DNA of 64,000 nucleotides from Candidatus Borrelia undatumii (GCF_020882015.2 NZ_CP086555.2:372001-436000); one strand, 5' to 3'. Shown: positions 19,972 through 32,328, counted from the first letter of the stretch. The notes: generated by a model not told the origin, from the letters alone. Translations and numbers: made by a program.

Positions 19972-20991
19972 TTATGAAACTAATTTTGCAATAAAAGTAT
20001 TATAAGACGTCTCATTTCTGGGAACCTCAATCTCACCACTAACTATTCTGTTCTTGACTTCCAATAAAATATCGTAGTCCTCTTCTAGATTAAGATTTAT
20101 CGACTTATTAAAGATTAAATCAAGGGCTCCATCCTTAAGTCCAAACTCCATTCTATTTCTGTCGCTCCACTTACCAATCTCCAAATAAGATCTTGTCATA
20201 TCAAGCATTACTACATCAACCCTTTTAACATATGACAAAAGTACGTTATCCGGCGCAAGGTATGACTGATCTTGATCAACTCCAATTACATAATACCCTT
20301 CTCCCATTTCTTTTGCCACCTCAATTGCCCCAAGTCCTGAAAGCCCTGCTGCCGTAAATATTATATCAATCCCATCATTATACATCTTACTTGCGATTGA
20401 GCGCCCTAATGAAAGATCAGTAAATGTCCCAACGTACTGTACATTTACATCAATCAACTTATTTGCATATTTAGCCCCAGCCTCATATCCAAATCTGAAT
20501 GAATTAATTACTTCTCCCTCAATCCCCCCTAAAAATCCAATCCTCCCTGTTCTAGAAGTTTTGGCTGCAATATAACCCACCAAAAAGGCTCCTTCTTCTG
20601 ATCTAAAGTTTACACTCACTAAATTTTCAGGCAACTCAATATCTTCTACGTATGAACCCTCAACGATTGCATAATTAACATTAGCGTTCTCTCTGGCCTT
20701 TTGTAAAAAAACGTCCGTAAATTTAAACCCGAGTCCCCATATCAAACTAGAACCACCGTCTTCTAATCCTCCAATATCTCCCAAATAATCAGAAGCCCTG
20801 GATTCCTTCTCAATTATATTAACCCCAAACTCTCTCTCAAGTTGCTTCATTGCATTAGAAGAACTCTCATTAAAGCCTTTATCATCAAAAATACCATCAA
20901 CTATTACAGAAACAGTACTAGGAACCACAGCCTCATTTTTCGGATTTGAACATCCTAGGCACAAAAAAAGCAAAACAAGTTTTTTCAACAT
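19972..20991 (-). CDS. bmpD: basic membrane protein D lipoprotein
   Basis: 339 residues. The signal MLKKLVLLFLCLGC ends in a clear lipobox, followed by SNPKNEA. The fold is that of purine-nucleoside-binding Bmp/PnrA proteins: [52 protein letters not shown] and [13 protein letters not shown]. In B. burgdorferi BmpD has been shown to bind adenosine (recalled family knowledge). It follows rpsG on the same strand, but a strong terminator lies between, so a promoter of its own within 20992-21047 or read-through must be involved. It shares near-identical DNA tracts with bmpA. Confidence 0.92.
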   Translation of the reverse strand: MLKKLVLLFLCLGCSNPKNEAVVPSTVSVIVDGIFDDKGFNESSSNAMKQLEREFGVNIIEKESRASDYLGDIGGLEDGGSSLIWGLGFKFTDVFLQKARENANVNYAIVEGSYVEDIELPENLVSVNFRSEEGAFLVGYIAAKTSRTGRIGFLGGIEGEVINSFRFGYEAGAKYANKLIDVNVQYVGTFTDLSLGRSIASKMYNDGIDIIFTAAGLSGLGAIEVAKEMGEGYYVIGVDQDQSYLAPDNVLLSYVKRVDVVMLDMTRSYLEIGKWSDRNRMEFGLKDGALDLIFNKSINLNLEEDYDILLEVKNRIVSGEIEVPRNETSYNTFIAKLVS

Positions 20992-21022
20992 AAACTAACC
21001 TCCAACCAATTAAAATAAACAT

Positions 21023-21045
21023 AAAAAAAACACCTTAAAAAGGTG
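21023..21045 (-). terminator. intrinsic terminator after rpsG
   Basis: On the minus strand CACCTT, loop TTT, AAGGTG is followed at once by eight T. It starts three bases after the rpsG stop codon. This is the clearest rho-independent terminator in the window and marks the end of the rpoB-rpoC-rpsL-rpsG group. Confidence 0.85.
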
Positions 21046-21047
21046 CC

Positions 21048-21521
21048 CTACCATCTATAATGAGCAAAAGCCCTATTCGCCTCTGCCATTCTATGAGTAT
21101 CCTCCTTCTTCTTAAAAGCAGCACCTGTAGCATTGTAAGAATTTACAAGCTCATTAGCTAATTTCTCCTGCATCGACTTACCACTAGACTTCCTAGCGGA
21201 CGAAATTATCCATTTCATCGCCAAAGCCTCACGTCTCTCTTCTCTAACCTCAACAGGCACTTGATAAGTAGCCCCACCAACTCTCCTGCTCCTAACTTCC
21301 ACCAAAGGCTTAATGTTATCCAAAGCCTTACTAAAAGCAGCTACTCTATCACTTTCTTCAAGCTTTTCTGCAAGCATATCGATAGAGCTATAAACTATAG
21401 CCTCACTTGTTGATTTCTTCCCATCATACATCATTCTGTTAACAAACTTAGCAATGACTCTAGAGCCATACCTAGCATCTACGAAAACCTTTTTTTTAAT
21501 TTTTCTACTCTTTCTCGACAT
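21048..21521 (-). CDS. rpsG: 30S ribosomal protein S7
   Basis: 157 residues. ATG at 21521 is chosen: it gives the family start [11 protein letters not shown] and has AGGGGG 8 bases upstream; a GTG three codons earlier would sit on the ribosome binding site. S7 nucleates assembly of the 30S head by binding the 3' domain of 16S rRNA. Family blocks include [35 protein letters not shown] and [17 protein letters not shown]. It lies behind rpsL, in the usual str-operon order, but fusA and tufA do not follow; a terminator and bmpD do. Confidence 0.98.
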   Translation of the reverse strand: MSRKSRKIKKKVFVDARYGSRVIAKFVNRMMYDGKKSTSEAIVYSSIDMLAEKLEESDRVAAFSKALDNIKPLVEVRSRRVGGATYQVPVEVREERREALAMKWIISSARKSSGKSMQEKLANELVNSYNATGAAFKKKEDTHRMAEANRAFAHYRW

Positions 21522-21533
21522 ATCCAACACCCC

Positions 21534-21908
21534 CTAGGCTTTAGGCCTCTTGGTTCCATACTTAGAACGTCCTTTCTTACGATTGTTAACACCCAAAGTG
21601 TCCTTAGCTCCCCTAATAATGTGATACCTAACACCCGGCAAATCTTTGACCCTTCCGCCTCTTATAAGAACAACCGAGTGCTCCTGTAAATTATGCCCAA
21701 CACCTGGGATGTAAGCCGTTACTTCAAACCCATTCGAAAGTCTAACACGAGCCACCTTTCTTAAAGCCGAATTTGGCTTCTTAGGCGTAACTGTCATTAC
21801 ACGGGTACAAATACCCCTTCTTTGAGGACAATTCTGAAGCGCAGGAGACGCCGTCTTCTCCTTCTGACTCTTTCTAGGCTTCCTTATTAGTTGATTAATT
21901 GTAGGCAT
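21534..21908 (-). CDS. rpsL: 30S ribosomal protein S12
   Basis: 124 residues, the decoding-centre protein. The conserved segments [15 protein letters not shown] and [19 protein letters not shown] are intact, and both lysines linked to streptomycin sensitivity in other bacteria (in TPKKPNS and in [13 protein letters not shown]) are unmodified. rpoC ends 58 bases upstream; rpsG follows after 12 bases. Confidence 0.98.
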   Translation of the reverse strand: MPTINQLIRKPRKSQKEKTASPALQNCPQRRGICTRVMTVTPKKPNSALRKVARVRLSNGFEVTAYIPGVGHNLQEHSVVLIRGGRVKDLPGVRYHIIRGAKDTLGVNNRKKGRSKYGTKRPKA

Positions 21909-21966
21909 TCGATACTGCCCTCCTTTCCCATTACCAAAAGGATTCTAACAAATATATAATCTATTG

Positions 21967-24900
21967 TCAATTTAAACTCCCGTCTTCTACATTTTCCCTT
22001 ATTTTAATTCTTTTATATAAATTCATCCCTGTTCCAGTAGGAATTAAATGACCAATTACAACATTCTCTTTCAAGCCCTTAAGGTCATCAACCCTACCTG
22101 CAATCGAAGCATCCGTTAAAACCTTAGTAGTCTCCTGGAAAGAAGCAGCTGATATAAACGAATCTATATTAAGAGATGCTTTCGTTATCCCAATAAGAAT
22201 TGGACTAGCAACAGCAGGCTCACCACCCTGCTCAATAACCCTCTTGTTTTGTTCGTAAAAAGTATGCTTATCCACTTTTTGATTATAAACAAAGTTGGTA
22301 TCACCTACAGATACAATCTTAACTTTCTTCATCATCTGTTTAATAATAACCCCAATATGCTTATCATTAATACTTACGCCCTGTTTACGATAAACATCCT
22401 GAATCTCTTCTAACAAAAACTCTTGCAAGCTAATTCCACCAAGAATTTCAAGCACATCATGCGGATTAATTCTTCCATCACAAAGCATATCCCCAGCCTT
22501 CACAATATCTCCATCCCTAACCAAAAGATGCTTTCCAGCGGGAATATAATGCTTATGCTCAACCCCATACTCATCCAAAACATTAATAAGTCTTTTACCC
22601 TTCTGAATTGCCTTAAAATGAACAACCCCACTTGCCTTAGCCATCTCAGTCAAGTTCTTAGGAATCCTCGTCTCAAATAAATCATTAACCCTAGGCAGAC
22701 CCCCTGTAATATCCTGCGTTTTCTCAGAACCCTTAGAAAGCTTAGCAATAATATCTCCAATATTAATACCCTGTCCATCCTCAACCTGAAGATAAGCATC
22801 TCCAGGAAGAACATAAGATGATACCTCAACGCCCCTATCATTAATAATTAAAATCCTAGGATCAAGAGACTCAAAAACCTGGTCTGTAATTCTCTTTTCA
22901 ATATTACCTGTTTCAAGGTTTATCTCCTCTTTAAGGGTTGTGCCCAAAATAATGTCCTTAAATTTAACTCTACCCCTAGCCTCAGCAATAATAGGCTCTG
23001 CAAAAGGATCAAACATTCCAATAACGCTCCCAGCTTCAACATAATCTCCAACCTCAATTTCAAGCCTCGTGCCCGCTCTTAAGGGTACCTCTTGCTCTTC
23101 AGAGACAATCATAAACCTATCATCCATAATCTTAATAAAGCCAATATGAGATGATAATACATCCATACCTTCATTATTGACAAACAAAGGCATGCCCTTA
23201 ATCACTTTCTGAGCATCTAGAACCTTAACTTCCTTAATAAATTTAACATCTTCCTCATAAACAACATTTACTATCCTTAAAATCCCCTTTCTTGTAAAAA
23301 GCAAACCATTATCAACTTTAACATTAAAACCTTCTATTCCATTAAGAATAAAAGTGTTCTTAAGCGAAATCTTGTCGTCCTCACTACCAGCTTGCGCAAC
23401 TCCTCCAATGTGAAAAGTCCTCATAGTAAGCTGTGTCCCAGGTTGACCTATTGACTGAGCCGCAATTATCCCAACAGCCTCACCAATATTTACAGGTTTA
23501 TTATTCGAAAAATCTCGTCCATAACACTTCTGACAAACTCCATGTTCAGCTTCACAAGTCAAAACGGATCTAATTACAAGTTTATCAACGCCAATAGTTT
23601 CCAATAACTTTATCCTAGCTTCTGTAATCTCCTCATTTACATCCAAGACAATCTCCCCTGTAATAGGGTGCTTTATCCGCTCAATTGAATAACTCCCCAC
23701 AGCCTTTTCTCTTAAAGACTCAACTAACTCTTCCCCATTTTTTAAGGCCTCAACTTTTATACCATTAATAGTCCCACAATCTTCTATTCTAACAACAACA
23801 TCCTGGGCAATATCCACCAGCCGTCTAGTTAAGTACCCAGCATCCGCAGTCTTTAAGGCTGTGTCCGCAAGCCCCTTCCTCGCACCATTTGTAGATATAA
23901 AGAACTCTATTACAGACAATCCTTCCTTAAAATTAGAAATAATTGGAAGCTCAATAATATCCCCAGAGGTCTTGGCCATCAATCCTCTCATTCCTGCAAG
24001 TTGTCTTATCTGGTTCCTACTTCCACGCGCACCAGAATCAGCCATCATATAAATAACATTAAATCCATCTCTATCTCCCTTAAGAACTTCCATCATCTTC
24101 GTAGTAAGTTCTTCATTCGTTTTTGACCAGACAGAAATAACATTGTTATATCTTTCTTCTCCAGTAATAACACCTCTAGTATAATCACTCTGTATTTTTG
24201 CGATCTCTCTACTAGCTTTATCCACATATGCTTTCTTCTCTCTAGGTACAATAATATCGCTCATACTTATTGTACACCCAAATCTAGTAGCGTATTTAAA
24301 CCCAAGTTCTTTAATAATATCTAGCATCTCAATTACAATGGAAGAACCATGCACAACATAAACCTCAGAAATCAAAGCCTGTAATTCATAATCGCTAAGC
24401 GTCTTATTTACAAACCTAACCTTATCTGGCAGAGCTTCATTAAATACAACACGACCCGAAGTAGTCTCGACGTACTCACCGTTAACCTTTACATAGATTT
24501 TCGCATTGTAATCCAAACTCTTACTATTAACCGCAAGAAGAACTTGATTGAAATTCAAGAATTTACGTCCCTCTCCAACCACATTTTTCCTCTGCATAGT
24601 CAAATAATAAAGGCCTAAAACAATGTCCTGAGAAGGGAATACAATAGGATGCCCATTTGCAGGGTTTAACAAATTATTAGTTGACAACATCAAGGCCCAA
24701 CTCTCCGCTTGCGCTGCAGGGGTCAAGGGAACATGAACAGCCATCTGATCACCATCAAAATCAGCATTATAAGCATGACAAACAAGAGGGTGAAGTTTTA
24801 TCGCCTTTCCCTCAACTAAAACCGGTTCAAAAGCTTGAATTCCCAATCTGTGAAGCGTTGGCGCCCTGTTTAAAAGCACAGGATGCTCCTTAATAACATC

Positions 24901-26106
24901 ATCTAAAATTTGCCACACTTCATCTACTTCTTGTTCAATTAAACTTTTTGCCCTCTTTATATTAAATACAGACTCACTCTCAATTAATCTTCTAATCACA
25001 AACGGCTTAAAAAGCTCAAGTGCCATCTTTGAAGGAATACCACACTGGTGTAGCTTAAGTTCAGGTCCAACAACGATTACAGAACGACCAGAATAATCAA
25101 CTCTCTTTCCAAGAAGATTTTGCCTAAATCTACCCTGCTTGCCCTTTAGCGCATCAGACAAAGACTTAAGCGGTCTGTTCGATGACCCCTTAACAACTTT
25201 TCTCTTGTGTGAATTATCAAAAAGAGAATCAACCGATTCCTGCAGCATTCTCTTCTCATTTCTAACAATAATCTCGGGTGCATTTAACAGCAGAAGCTTC
25301 CTTAAACGATTATTCCTGTTTATAACTCTCCTATAAAGATCATTTAAATCAGAAGTTGCAAACCTACCCCCATCAAGCTGAACCATAGGTCTAATCTCGG
25401 GAGGAATCACAGGAAGAACATCCATAATCATCCATTCCGGTTTGTTTCCAGAAATTTTAAAATTCTCAATAATCTCAAGTCGTCTTAAAAGCTTCTTATC
25501 CGTCTTATCATCTTTATCGATCATCTGAACTCTAAGTTTAGATGAAAGCTCATCAAGATCAAGATTTTCAAGCAAAGTCTTGATCGCCTCAGCCCCCATT
25601 GAAGCGTTAAAAGACATTCCATACCTCTCCCTTGCCTCAGAATACTCATCTTCACTTAAAAGTTGCATCTTCTTAAGGTCAGTATCACCTGGCTCAATTA
25701 CAATATACTTCTCATAGTAAAGAATAGAATTCAAATTAGAAGCAGTAACGTCAAGCAAAAGACCAATTCTGGAAGGAATATACTTATAGTACCAGATATG
25801 CGCAACTGGAGCTGAAAGCTCAATATGCCCCATTCTTTCACGCCTAACTTTAAAATGAGTTACCTCAACATTACAACGATCACAAATAATACCCTTATAT
25901 CTTATAGATTTAAACTTGCCACAATAACATTCCCATTCTTTCGTTGTTCCAAAAATCCTCTCGCAAAAAAGTCCATCTTTTTCGGGCCTTAAAGTTCTAT
26001 AGTTAATAGTTTCAGACTTCTTGACTTCACCATAAGACCAATTCCTAATCTGATCAGGTGAGGCTATCTTTATCTTTATTTTTTCAAAATCCTTTATCTC
26101 TTTCAT
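21967..26106 (-). CDS. rpoC: DNA-directed RNA polymerase beta' subunit
   Basis: 1379 residues. The N-terminal zinc ribbon is CYCGKF...CDRC (about residues 61-80), the catalytic Mg2+ motif is [12 protein letters not shown] near 450, and the second zinc site is [11 protein letters not shown] near 870-890, followed by the trigger-loop region [25 protein letters not shown] written here in family terms. C-terminal motifs such as [10 protein letters not shown]-like and [15 protein letters not shown] are present. It starts 14 bases after rpoB with ATG. Length is normal for bacteria without large insertions. Confidence 0.98.
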   Translation of the reverse strand: MKEIKDFEKIKIKIASPDQIRNWSYGEVKKSETINYRTLRPEKDGLFCERIFGTTKEWECYCGKFKSIRYKGIICDRCNVEVTHFKVRRERMGHIELSAPVAHIWYYKYIPSRIGLLLDVTASNLNSILYYEKYIVIEPGDTDLKKMQLLSEDEYSEARERYGMSFNASMGAEAIKTLLENLDLDELSSKLRVQMIDKDDKTDKKLLRRLEIIENFKISGNKPEWMIMDVLPVIPPEIRPMVQLDGGRFATSDLNDLYRRVINRNNRLRKLLLLNAPEIIVRNEKRMLQESVDSLFDNSHKRKVVKGSSNRPLKSLSDALKGKQGRFRQNLLGKRVDYSGRSVIVVGPELKLHQCGIPSKMALELFKPFVIRRLIESESVFNIKRAKSLIEQEVDEVWQILDDVIKEHPVLLNRAPTLHRLGIQAFEPVLVEGKAIKLHPLVCHAYNADFDGDQMAVHVPLTPAAQAESWALMLSTNNLLNPANGHPIVFPSQDIVLGLYYLTMQRKNVVGEGRKFLNFNQVLLAVNSKSLDYNAKIYVKVNGEYVETTSGRVVFNEALPDKVRFVNKTLSDYELQALISEVYVVHGSSIVIEMLDIIKELGFKYATRFGCTISMSDIIVPREKKAYVDKASREIAKIQSDYTRGVITGEERYNNVISVWSKTNEELTTKMMEVLKGDRDGFNVIYMMADSGARGSRNQIRQLAGMRGLMAKTSGDIIELPIISNFKEGLSVIEFFISTNGARKGLADTALKTADAGYLTRRLVDIAQDVVVRIEDCGTINGIKVEALKNGEELVESLREKAVGSYSIERIKHPITGEIVLDVNEEITEARIKLLETIGVDKLVIRSVLTCEAEHGVCQKCYGRDFSNNKPVNIGEAVGIIAAQSIGQPGTQLTMRTFHIGGVAQAGSEDDKISLKNTFILNGIEGFNVKVDNGLLFTRKGILRIVNVVYEEDVKFIKEVKVLDAQKVIKGMPLFVNNEGMDVLSSHIGFIKIMDDRFMIVSEEQEVPLRAGTRLEIEVGDYVEAGSVIGMFDPFAEPIIAEARGRVKFKDIILGTTLKEEINLETGNIEKRITDQVFESLDPRILIINDRGVEVSSYVLPGDAYLQVEDGQGINIGDIIAKLSKGSEKTQDITGGLPRVNDLFETRIPKNLTEMAKASGVVHFKAIQKGKRLINVLDEYGVEHKHYIPAGKHLLVRDGDIVKAGDMLCDGRINPHDVLEILGGISLQEFLLEEIQDVYRKQGVSINDKHIGVIIKQMMKKVKIVSVGDTNFVYNQKVDKHTFYEQNKRVIEQGGEPAVASPILIGITKASLNIDSFISAASFQETTKVLTDASIAGRVDDLKGLKENVVIGHLIPTGTGMNLYKRIKIRENVEDGSLN

Positions 26107-26120
26107 AGAAACCCCAAAAC

Positions 26121-29100
26121 CTAAGTTTTATTAATCAACTCTTCTTCCTTCTCTGTTAAAGGCACTTGATCTCCTTTATCATCATAGATCGATAAATCAA
26201 ACCCAAGACCTCTTAACTCCTGCATCAAAACATTAAAAGATTCAGGAATGCCAGATACATTAGTAAGAATACCCTTAACAATATTCTCATAAATCTTAAC
26301 TCTGCCCGACATATCATCAGATTTCACCGTTAATAACTCTTGAAGAGTATGCGCAGCCCCATAAGCCTCAAGCGCCCAAACTTCCATCTCTCCAAGCCTC
26401 TGACCACCAAACTGTGCCTTGCCCCCAAGGGGCTGCTGAGACACAAGAGAATAAGGGCCTGTAGACCTTGCGTGCATTTTATCATCAACAAGGTGATGAA
26501 GCTTAAGCATATATATAGCCCCAACCATCACCTCATTCTCAAACGGTTCCCCCGTATACCCATCATATAAAACTTCCTTTGATGTCTCATTAAACCCAGC
26601 TCTCCTTAAATTTTCCTGGATTTGCTCATTAGTAGCAGACTCAAAAACAGGAATATCGTAATATTCACCAAGATATTTCCCAGCAAGCCCAAGCTGAGAT
26701 TCCATCAACTGCCCAATATTCATACGGGAAGGAACCCCCAAAGGGTTTAAACATATATCAAGAGGTGTCCCATCAGAAAGATAAGGCATATCCTCAACCG
26801 GAAGAATTTTTGCAACTACTCCCTTATTTCCATGCCTACCCGCCATTTTATCGCCTTCCTTAAGTTTTCGTTTCTTTGCAATATAAACCTTCAATATCTC
26901 GTCAACTCCAGGGGGAAGATTTCCAACATCATCCTTTGTAATTCTTTGTACATCAATCACAGTACCCTCAGTACCGTGTGGAACTTTTAGCGAATTATTC
27001 TTAACATCTTTTGCCTTCTCCCCAAAAATAGACGTTAAAAGCCTAAATTCAGGAGTAATATCCCCCTCCGACTTTGGCGTAACTTTACCAACCAAAATAT
27101 CGCCCGGCTTTACGTAAGTTCCTATTATTACAATCCCATTCTCATCTAGTTTACTCAATATCTTTGAGCTTACATTGGGAATATCTGCAGTAATTTTCTC
27201 AGGGCCGAGTTTAGTTTCTCTAACCTCAATACTAAACTCTTTAATGTGAATTGAAGTATAAAGATCTTCCTTTACAATTCTCTCAGAGATCAATATGGCG
27301 TCCTCATAATTAAACCCATTCCAAGGAATAAAACCAACTAACAAATTATTCCCAAGAGCAAGTTCTCCGTACCTAGTAGCAGGTCCATCGGCAATTATCT
27401 CACCCTCACTAACTTCCTGCCCCTCTTTAACTAAAACCGTCTGATTAAAAGAAGTATCCTGATTAGTTCTCTCATATTTAGAAAGATGATATTCATCCAA
27501 GTCAGTAACACCATCGCCTTTCTTTGCCTTGACAACTATTTTTCTGTTTGTCGCCAATACAACTGTACCAGACCTCTTTGCCTTAATAACAACACCAGAA
27601 TATTTAGCAACTACCCTCTCCATTCCAGTACCAACAATAGGCGGCTGAGGAAACAATAAAGGAACCGCTTGTCGTTGCATATTTGAACCCATAAGAGCAC
27701 GGTTAGCATCATTATGTTCAAGAAAAGGTATCAACGCGGAAGAAACAGAAATCAACTGCCTAGGGGAAACGTCCATACAATCTATGTCCCTGGGTACCAT
27801 AGTAGTATAATCACCAGAGACCCTAACGGAAATCAAATTATCAACATAATTACCATCAGCATCAACATCAGCATTCGCCTGTGCAATAATTTTTTTCTCC
27901 TCATCAATCGCAGATAAATACTCTATCTCACTAGTAACCTTTCCACCCACTACTTTCCTATAAGGAGTTTCCAAAAATCCATAATCATTTACCCTAGAAT
28001 AAGTAGCCAGCGAAACAATAAGACCAATATTAGGACCCTCAGGTGTTTCAATTGGACACATTCTACCATAATGCGTATAATGAACATCTCTTACTTCAAA
28101 ACCCGCACGGTCTCTTGAAAGCCCACCCGGACCTAAAGCATTAAGACGCCTTTTATGAGTCAACTCAGCCAAAGGATTAACTTGATCCATAAACTGTGAA
28201 AGTTGACTAGTTGCAAAAAACTCCTTAACAGCGGAGACAATAGGCTTAACACTTATTAGTTCCTGAGGTTTAAGATTAAATACCTCTTTATTGGACATCC
28301 TATCCTTTGCAATTTTCTCTACCCTAGCCATCGCTCCCTTATATATATTCGTAAGCAACTCCCCAACAGAACGAACCCTTCTATTACCAAGGTGATCAAT
28401 ATCATCAAGAGTATCATGCCCATCATATATCCTTAAAAGATGAGATATAGTATTTACAATATCCATCATAGTAAGAACTGAGGTTGTCAAATCATCAAGT
28501 CCAAATTTTTTAGAAAGCTTATACCGACCCACATGCCCAAGATCATACCTCTTCTCCGAAAAGAATACTGTCTTTAAATCATTCTCAGCACTATCAACCG
28601 ATATTGGCTCTCCTGGCAAAAGTACATTATAAACAGCAAGCATCACCGATTCTTTTGAAAGCTCCCTAAGGCCATCCTTTAAAGAAAAATAAGCATCTTC
28701 CTTTTCAAAACAATTTAAAATGATATCAGAACTAATAAAATATTTTCCAGGAACACCATCATAACCATCAAAATCAATAAGACTTATCTCCCCTATACCA
28801 TTCTGTAAAAAATCCTCAATATCCTGTAAAGTTATCTTATCTCCTGCCCGATAAGTCATATTCTCTTTTATGTTAACATTTACGGCTAAATATTGCCCCG
28901 CAATCTCTCTCTTAGTATTTTCGCTTACCTCAATCTTTTTAATGTTGTAAAAGGTGTCAATGATCTTTTCTCTGGTATCAAGTCCCAATGCCCTTAAAAA
29001 AAGAGTAACAAGTATCCTCTTCTTCCTGTCTATCTTAACATAAAGGTAATCTTTTTTTGAATCAATCTCAAACTCCAACCAAGAACCCCGATAAGGAATA

Positions 29101-29588
29101 ATACGAGCAAAATACAAATCCTTTTCCTTGTAAAAAACAACCCCAGGAGACCTATGAATCTGAGAAACGATTACCCTTTCAGCACCATTTACAACAAAAG
29201 TTCCTCTATCAGTCATTAAAGGAATAGTACCCATATACACATCCTTCTGTCTTATCTCTCCTGTTGTTAGAAACTGCAAATTCAACCTTATCTTTAAAAC
29301 AGCCTCATAACTTTGCCCCTTCCTCTTACATTCTTTCTCAGTAAAACTAATAGAATCATCTTCAATATAGTATCTCTCATACTCAAGAGCAACTTCGCCA
29401 TTGCTACTCCTTATAGGGAAAACGTTCCTAAAAACAGATTCAAGCCCTTCATTAAGAAAAGGCTCCCCGTTCTTTAATCTCCCAAGCTGCAAAAATTTCT
29501 CGTAGGAATTCAATTGTATTTCTATCAGGTTAGGCAAGTCTAGAATTTCTTCTGCCTTACCTTGCCCCAGGTGAACCCTCTTTATCAT
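26121..29588 (-). CDS. rpoB: DNA-directed RNA polymerase beta subunit
   Basis: 1155 residues. ATG at 29588 ([11 protein letters not shown]) is chosen because AGGAG lies 8 bases upstream; in-frame sequence before it is not conserved. All beta-subunit regions are present, including the rifampicin cluster [19 protein letters not shown] then [18 protein letters not shown], the [18 protein letters not shown] block and the C-terminal [20 protein letters not shown]. The residue equivalent to E. coli Ser531 is Asn, which is the accepted reason for intrinsic rifampicin resistance in Borrelia. rplL lies 84 bases upstream, with a hairpin between. Confidence 0.98.
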   Translation of the reverse strand: MIKRVHLGQGKAEEILDLPNLIEIQLNSYEKFLQLGRLKNGEPFLNEGLESVFRNVFPIRSSNGEVALEYERYYIEDDSISFTEKECKRKGQSYEAVLKIRLNLQFLTTGEIRQKDVYMGTIPLMTDRGTFVVNGAERVIVSQIHRSPGVVFYKEKDLYFARIIPYRGSWLEFEIDSKKDYLYVKIDRKKRILVTLFLRALGLDTREKIIDTFYNIKKIEVSENTKREIAGQYLAVNVNIKENMTYRAGDKITLQDIEDFLQNGIGEISLIDFDGYDGVPGKYFISSDIILNCFEKEDAYFSLKDGLRELSKESVMLAVYNVLLPGEPISVDSAENDLKTVFFSEKRYDLGHVGRYKLSKKFGLDDLTTSVLTMMDIVNTISHLLRIYDGHDTLDDIDHLGNRRVRSVGELLTNIYKGAMARVEKIAKDRMSNKEVFNLKPQELISVKPIVSAVKEFFATSQLSQFMDQVNPLAELTHKRRLNALGPGGLSRDRAGFEVRDVHYTHYGRMCPIETPEGPNIGLIVSLATYSRVNDYGFLETPYRKVVGGKVTSEIEYLSAIDEEKKIIAQANADVDADGNYVDNLISVRVSGDYTTMVPRDIDCMDVSPRQLISVSSALIPFLEHNDANRALMGSNMQRQAVPLLFPQPPIVGTGMERVVAKYSGVVIKAKRSGTVVLATNRKIVVKAKKGDGVTDLDEYHLSKYERTNQDTSFNQTVLVKEGQEVSEGEIIADGPATRYGELALGNNLLVGFIPWNGFNYEDAILISERIVKEDLYTSIHIKEFSIEVRETKLGPEKITADIPNVSSKILSKLDENGIVIIGTYVKPGDILVGKVTPKSEGDITPEFRLLTSIFGEKAKDVKNNSLKVPHGTEGTVIDVQRITKDDVGNLPPGVDEILKVYIAKKRKLKEGDKMAGRHGNKGVVAKILPVEDMPYLSDGTPLDICLNPLGVPSRMNIGQLMESQLGLAGKYLGEYYDIPVFESATNEQIQENLRRAGFNETSKEVLYDGYTGEPFENEVMVGAIYMLKLHHLVDDKMHARSTGPYSLVSQQPLGGKAQFGGQRLGEMEVWALEAYGAAHTLQELLTVKSDDMSGRVKIYENIVKGILTNVSGIPESFNVLMQELRGLGFDLSIYDDKGDQVPLTEKEEELINKT

Positions 29589-29618
29589 TAAAAGACTCCT
29601 TTTAAAGACACAATAAAG

Positions 29619-29642
29619 CACACGCCGATTATCCAGCATGTG
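29619..29642 (-). promoter_or_regulatory. hairpin in the rplL-rpoB spacer (possible attenuator or processing site)
   Basis: The minus strand reads CACATGC, a ten-base loop, then GCGTGTG, a seven-pair stem with one T-G wobble, 30 bases before the rpoB start. In many bacteria this spacer holds an attenuator or RNase III site that lowers rpoB relative to rplL. No long T-run follows directly, so full termination is unlikely. Confidence 0.35.
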
Positions 29643-29672
29643 GAAAAATAAATTTTCAATATTTTTATCGCT

Positions 29673-30044
29673 TTATTTAATTTCAACTTTTGCACCAACC
29701 GATTCTAGCTTCTTCTTTATCTCCTCCGCATCTGCCTTTGAAACGCCTTCCTTAACTGCTTTAGGAACAGCCTCAACCAAAGTTTTAGCCTCTCCAAGCC
29801 CAAGGCCAGTAATAGCTCTCACTTCCTTAATAATATTAATCTTACTATCCCCAAAAGATACAAGAATTACATCAAACTCTGTTTGCTCCTCAGCTACACT
29901 ACCAGAAGCCCCAGACCCAGCCGCAACAGCAACAGAAGCAGCAGTAACTCCAAACTTTTCTTCAATAGCTGCTATAAGGTCAACAATCTCAACTGTTTTA
30001 GCTCCCTCAAGCCATGTTAGAATATCCTCTTTACTTAGTGACAT
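29673..30044 (-). CDS. rplL: 50S ribosomal protein L7/L12
   Basis: 123 residues, the stalk protein that recruits translation factors. It has the N-terminal dimerisation helix region ([20 protein letters not shown]), a short Ala/Gly/Ser hinge near residues 37-50 and the C-terminal domain [37 protein letters not shown] and [13 protein letters not shown]. It lies between rplJ (73 bases upstream) and rpoB. Confidence 0.98.
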   Translation of the reverse strand: MSLSKEDILTWLEGAKTVEIVDLIAAIEEKFGVTAASVAVAAGSGASGSVAEEQTEFDVILVSFGDSKINIIKEVRAITGLGLGEAKTLVEAVPKAVKEGVSKADAEEIKKKLESVGAKVEIK

Positions 30045-30117
30045 ATTAACTTTACTCCTTTCGTATTATTATAAAACAGCGATAGCATGCACTCAATCAA
30101 GACTAACACTGCCCTCA

Positions 30118-30606
30118 TTAAACCTTAATATCAGACAAAGCCTTTAATATTCTTGCAAGTTTTGAAATTGGGGCTTTAAGTACATTTGCAAACAAAGAAA
30201 TAGCCCCTTTCCTAGTAGGAAGTTTGCCATACTCATTAAGCCTGGCTTCATCATAAACTTCACCTAAAACAAAACCTCCCTTAACCTTCAAAGAGCTCTC
30301 TTTAACAAATTCATAAAAAATCTTCACAACGGCATTAGCCTCATCAACAGCAGTCACAACAGCCGTTGGTCCTAAAAGGTAAGGATCAAGTCCATTTATG
30401 TTCTTCTCTTTCAAAACTCGCTTCATTATATTATTCTTCACAACCCTCAAAGCACCTTTCTCATCCTCTATCCTACCCCTAAGTCTAGTAAGCTCCGCTA
30501 CCGTTAACCCCCTGTAATCTAGAAAAAAAATATTATCTTTACCATTCAGAAAGCCCTTAAATAAATTAAACATTTCCACCTTCCTAGGATTTATCTTCGT
30601 ACTCAT
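30118..30606 (-). CDS. rplJ: 50S ribosomal protein L10
   Basis: 162 residues. ATG at 30606 ([12 protein letters not shown]) has AGGAG in good position; an in-frame start 8 codons earlier overlaps rplA and is not supported. L10 anchors L7/L12 dimers to 23S rRNA. Conserved parts are [28 protein letters not shown] and [13 protein letters not shown] at the C-terminal stalk helix. In other bacteria L10 with L12 represses its own operon; the leader here is only 10 bases after rplA, so that cannot be judged. Confidence 0.97.
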   Translation of the reverse strand: MSTKINPRKVEMFNLFKGFLNGKDNIFFLDYRGLTVAELTRLRGRIEDEKGALRVVKNNIMKRVLKEKNINGLDPYLLGPTAVVTAVDEANAVVKIFYEFVKESSLKVKGGFVLGEVYDEARLNEYGKLPTRKGAISLFANVLKAPISKLARILKALSDIKV

Positions 30607-30616
30607 AAACCAACTC

Positions 30617-31291
30617 CTAAACAAAATCAATCTTCACAGAAGGCCCCATAGTAGATGAAATGTAAACACTATCCACAAAAGTACCCTTTAAATCACTAGG
30701 ACGCTTCTTAAGCAATTCCCCAATAAACTCATCGTAGTTTTCCCTTATCTTCTCATTATCCATAGAAGATTTACCAATAGAAAAACTTATCACACCATTT
30801 TTATTAGCCCTATATTCCGTACGTCCTTTCTTAAGGCTACTGATCGCACCCCGTACATCGTTTGTAACCGTTTGCGTCCTGGGGTTTGGCATTAATCCCC
30901 TTTTGCCCAAAATAGGCCCAAGCTTCCCCACATCCTTCATCATATCAGGCGTTGCAACAACAATATCAAATTCATCAAATCCACCCTTAACCTTATTAAG
31001 AAGATCATCATCCCCAACATAAGTAGCACCAGCCTCTATAGCTTCCCCCGCTCTATCTCCCTTTGCGAATACAAGTATTCTTTTCTCTCTCATAAACTGA
31101 TTTGGTAAGACGATCGTATCCCTGACTGTATGATTCTTCTTTAAGTTAAGATTAATAGAAACATCTATGGTTTCATCGAACTTAGCAAATTTAATTTCCT
31201 TTAACAAAGATATTGCATCATCTATGTTGTAAGACATAAGCTTATCTACCCTAGACAAGGCTTGAATATATTTTTTCCCTACTTTAGCCAT
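30617..31291 (-). CDS. rplA: 50S ribosomal protein L1
   Basis: 224 residues. Typical parts are [37 protein letters not shown] and SIGKSSM. L1 binds 23S rRNA at the mobile stalk near the E site. Its ATG overlaps the rplK stop codon by one base (TAATG), so the two are translationally coupled. Confidence 0.97.
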   Translation of the reverse strand: MAKVGKKYIQALSRVDKLMSYNIDDAISLLKEIKFAKFDETIDVSINLNLKKNHTVRDTIVLPNQFMREKRILVFAKGDRAGEAIEAGATYVGDDDLLNKVKGGFDEFDIVVATPDMMKDVGKLGPILGKRGLMPNPRTQTVTNDVRGAISSLKKGRTEYRANKNGVISFSIGKSSMDNEKIRENYDEFIGELLKKRPSDLKGTFVDSVYISSTMGPSVKIDFV

Positions 31292-31725
31292 TATTTTTCC
31301 ACCTCAACGCCCATTGAGCGGGCGCTCCCTGCAATAATTTTAAAAGCCGCCACTTCTGTTTTTGCATTCAAATCGGGCATCTTGACCCTCGCAATTTCTG
31401 CTATCTTTTCCCTAGATATAGTTCCAACCTTGTCCGTATTTGATTTCCTAGAACCCGTCTCAATTCCGATGGCCTTCTTTATCAAAACAGAAGCAGGCGG
31501 AGTTTTGACAACAAACGAAAAACTTTTATCACTATAAACAGTAATAATAACAGGAACAACGATCCCAGGTTCCATTCTAGCCGTTCTCTCATTAAACTCC
31601 CTAACAAACTGAGGACCACTTACACCATGAGGCCCAAGAGCCTGCCCTATCTTAGCTCCCGGAGCAGCCTGCACAGCCGGTACCTGCAACTTCACCCAAG
31701 CAACTTCTTTCTTTTTCCTAGACAT
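31291..31725 (-). CDS. rplK: 50S ribosomal protein L11
   Basis: 144 residues. ATG at 31725 ([17 protein letters not shown]) has AAGGAG 8 bases upstream. The protein shows [19 protein letters not shown], the GTPase-centre-binding N-domain, and the RNA-binding C-domain ([21 protein letters not shown]). L11 is needed for stringent-factor activation at the ribosome in other bacteria. Confidence 0.97.
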   Translation of the reverse strand: MSRKKKEVAWVKLQVPAVQAAPGAKIGQALGPHGVSGPQFVREFNERTARMEPGIVVPVIITVYSDKSFSFVVKTPPASVLIKKAIGIETGSRKSNTDKVGTISREKIAEIARVKMPDLNAKTEVAAFKIIAGSARSMGVEVEK

Positions 31726-31773
31726 AAACAACTCCTTATGGTAATAACGCTCTTAAAGCTCCCATCTTAATTA

Positions 31774-32328
31774 TTAAATCTTCTCTATGTGTTGAAAATC
31801 AACCTCAACAGGAGTCGACCTTCCAAAAATTTGAACCGCAACCTTTAATTTCTTTTTCTCATAATCGATAGATCCAATAGCGCCTTCAAAAGAATCAAAA
31901 GGCCCCCCCTTAATTCTAACCCTCTCCCCTTCTTCAAAATCATAAAGTACAAAAATGGATTTATCAGCCTTAATTTCTCCAGTAAGCATAAACACATTCT
32001 TCACTTCCTCATCGCTAATAGGAAGAGGTTTTTGATCCTTACTAGTACCCACAAAACTCACAACACCCGGTATTTTAACAAGACTAGCCACAGTATCTCT
32101 CCACCCCACCTCGGGAAGATCCAACTCAACCAAAACATAACCCGGCCAAATCTTCCTTTCTCTCACTCTTTTCTTCCCACCCCTAACTTCCTCTACTTTC
32201 TCTATGGGTGCTCGTACATCTAAAACCTCACCACCCAAAACACCTTCACTTACTAAAAGTCTTATCTCCTGTTCTATTCTCTTCTCATACTGGGAAAAAG
32301 TCTGCAACACATACCAAGCCCTAGACAT
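31774..32328 (-). CDS. nusG: transcription elongation/antitermination factor NusG
   Basis: 184 residues from ATG at 32328 (MSRAWYVLQTFSQYEKR), with AGGGGAG upstream; longer in-frame starts would run through secE. The NGN domain (WPGYVLVELD) is followed by a KOW domain (EGERVRIKGGPFDSFEGAI). It lies 8 bases after secE and 48 bases before rplK, the standard bacterial secE-nusG-rplK order. Confidence 0.97.
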   Translation of the reverse strand: MSRAWYVLQTFSQYEKRIEQEIRLLVSEGVLGGEVLDVRAPIEKVEEVRGGKKRVRERKIWPGYVLVELDLPEVGWRDTVASLVKIPGVVSFVGTSKDQKPLPISDEEVKNVFMLTGEIKADKSIFVLYDFEEGERVRIKGGPFDSFEGAIGSIDYEKKKLKVAVQIFGRSTPVEVDFQHIEKI

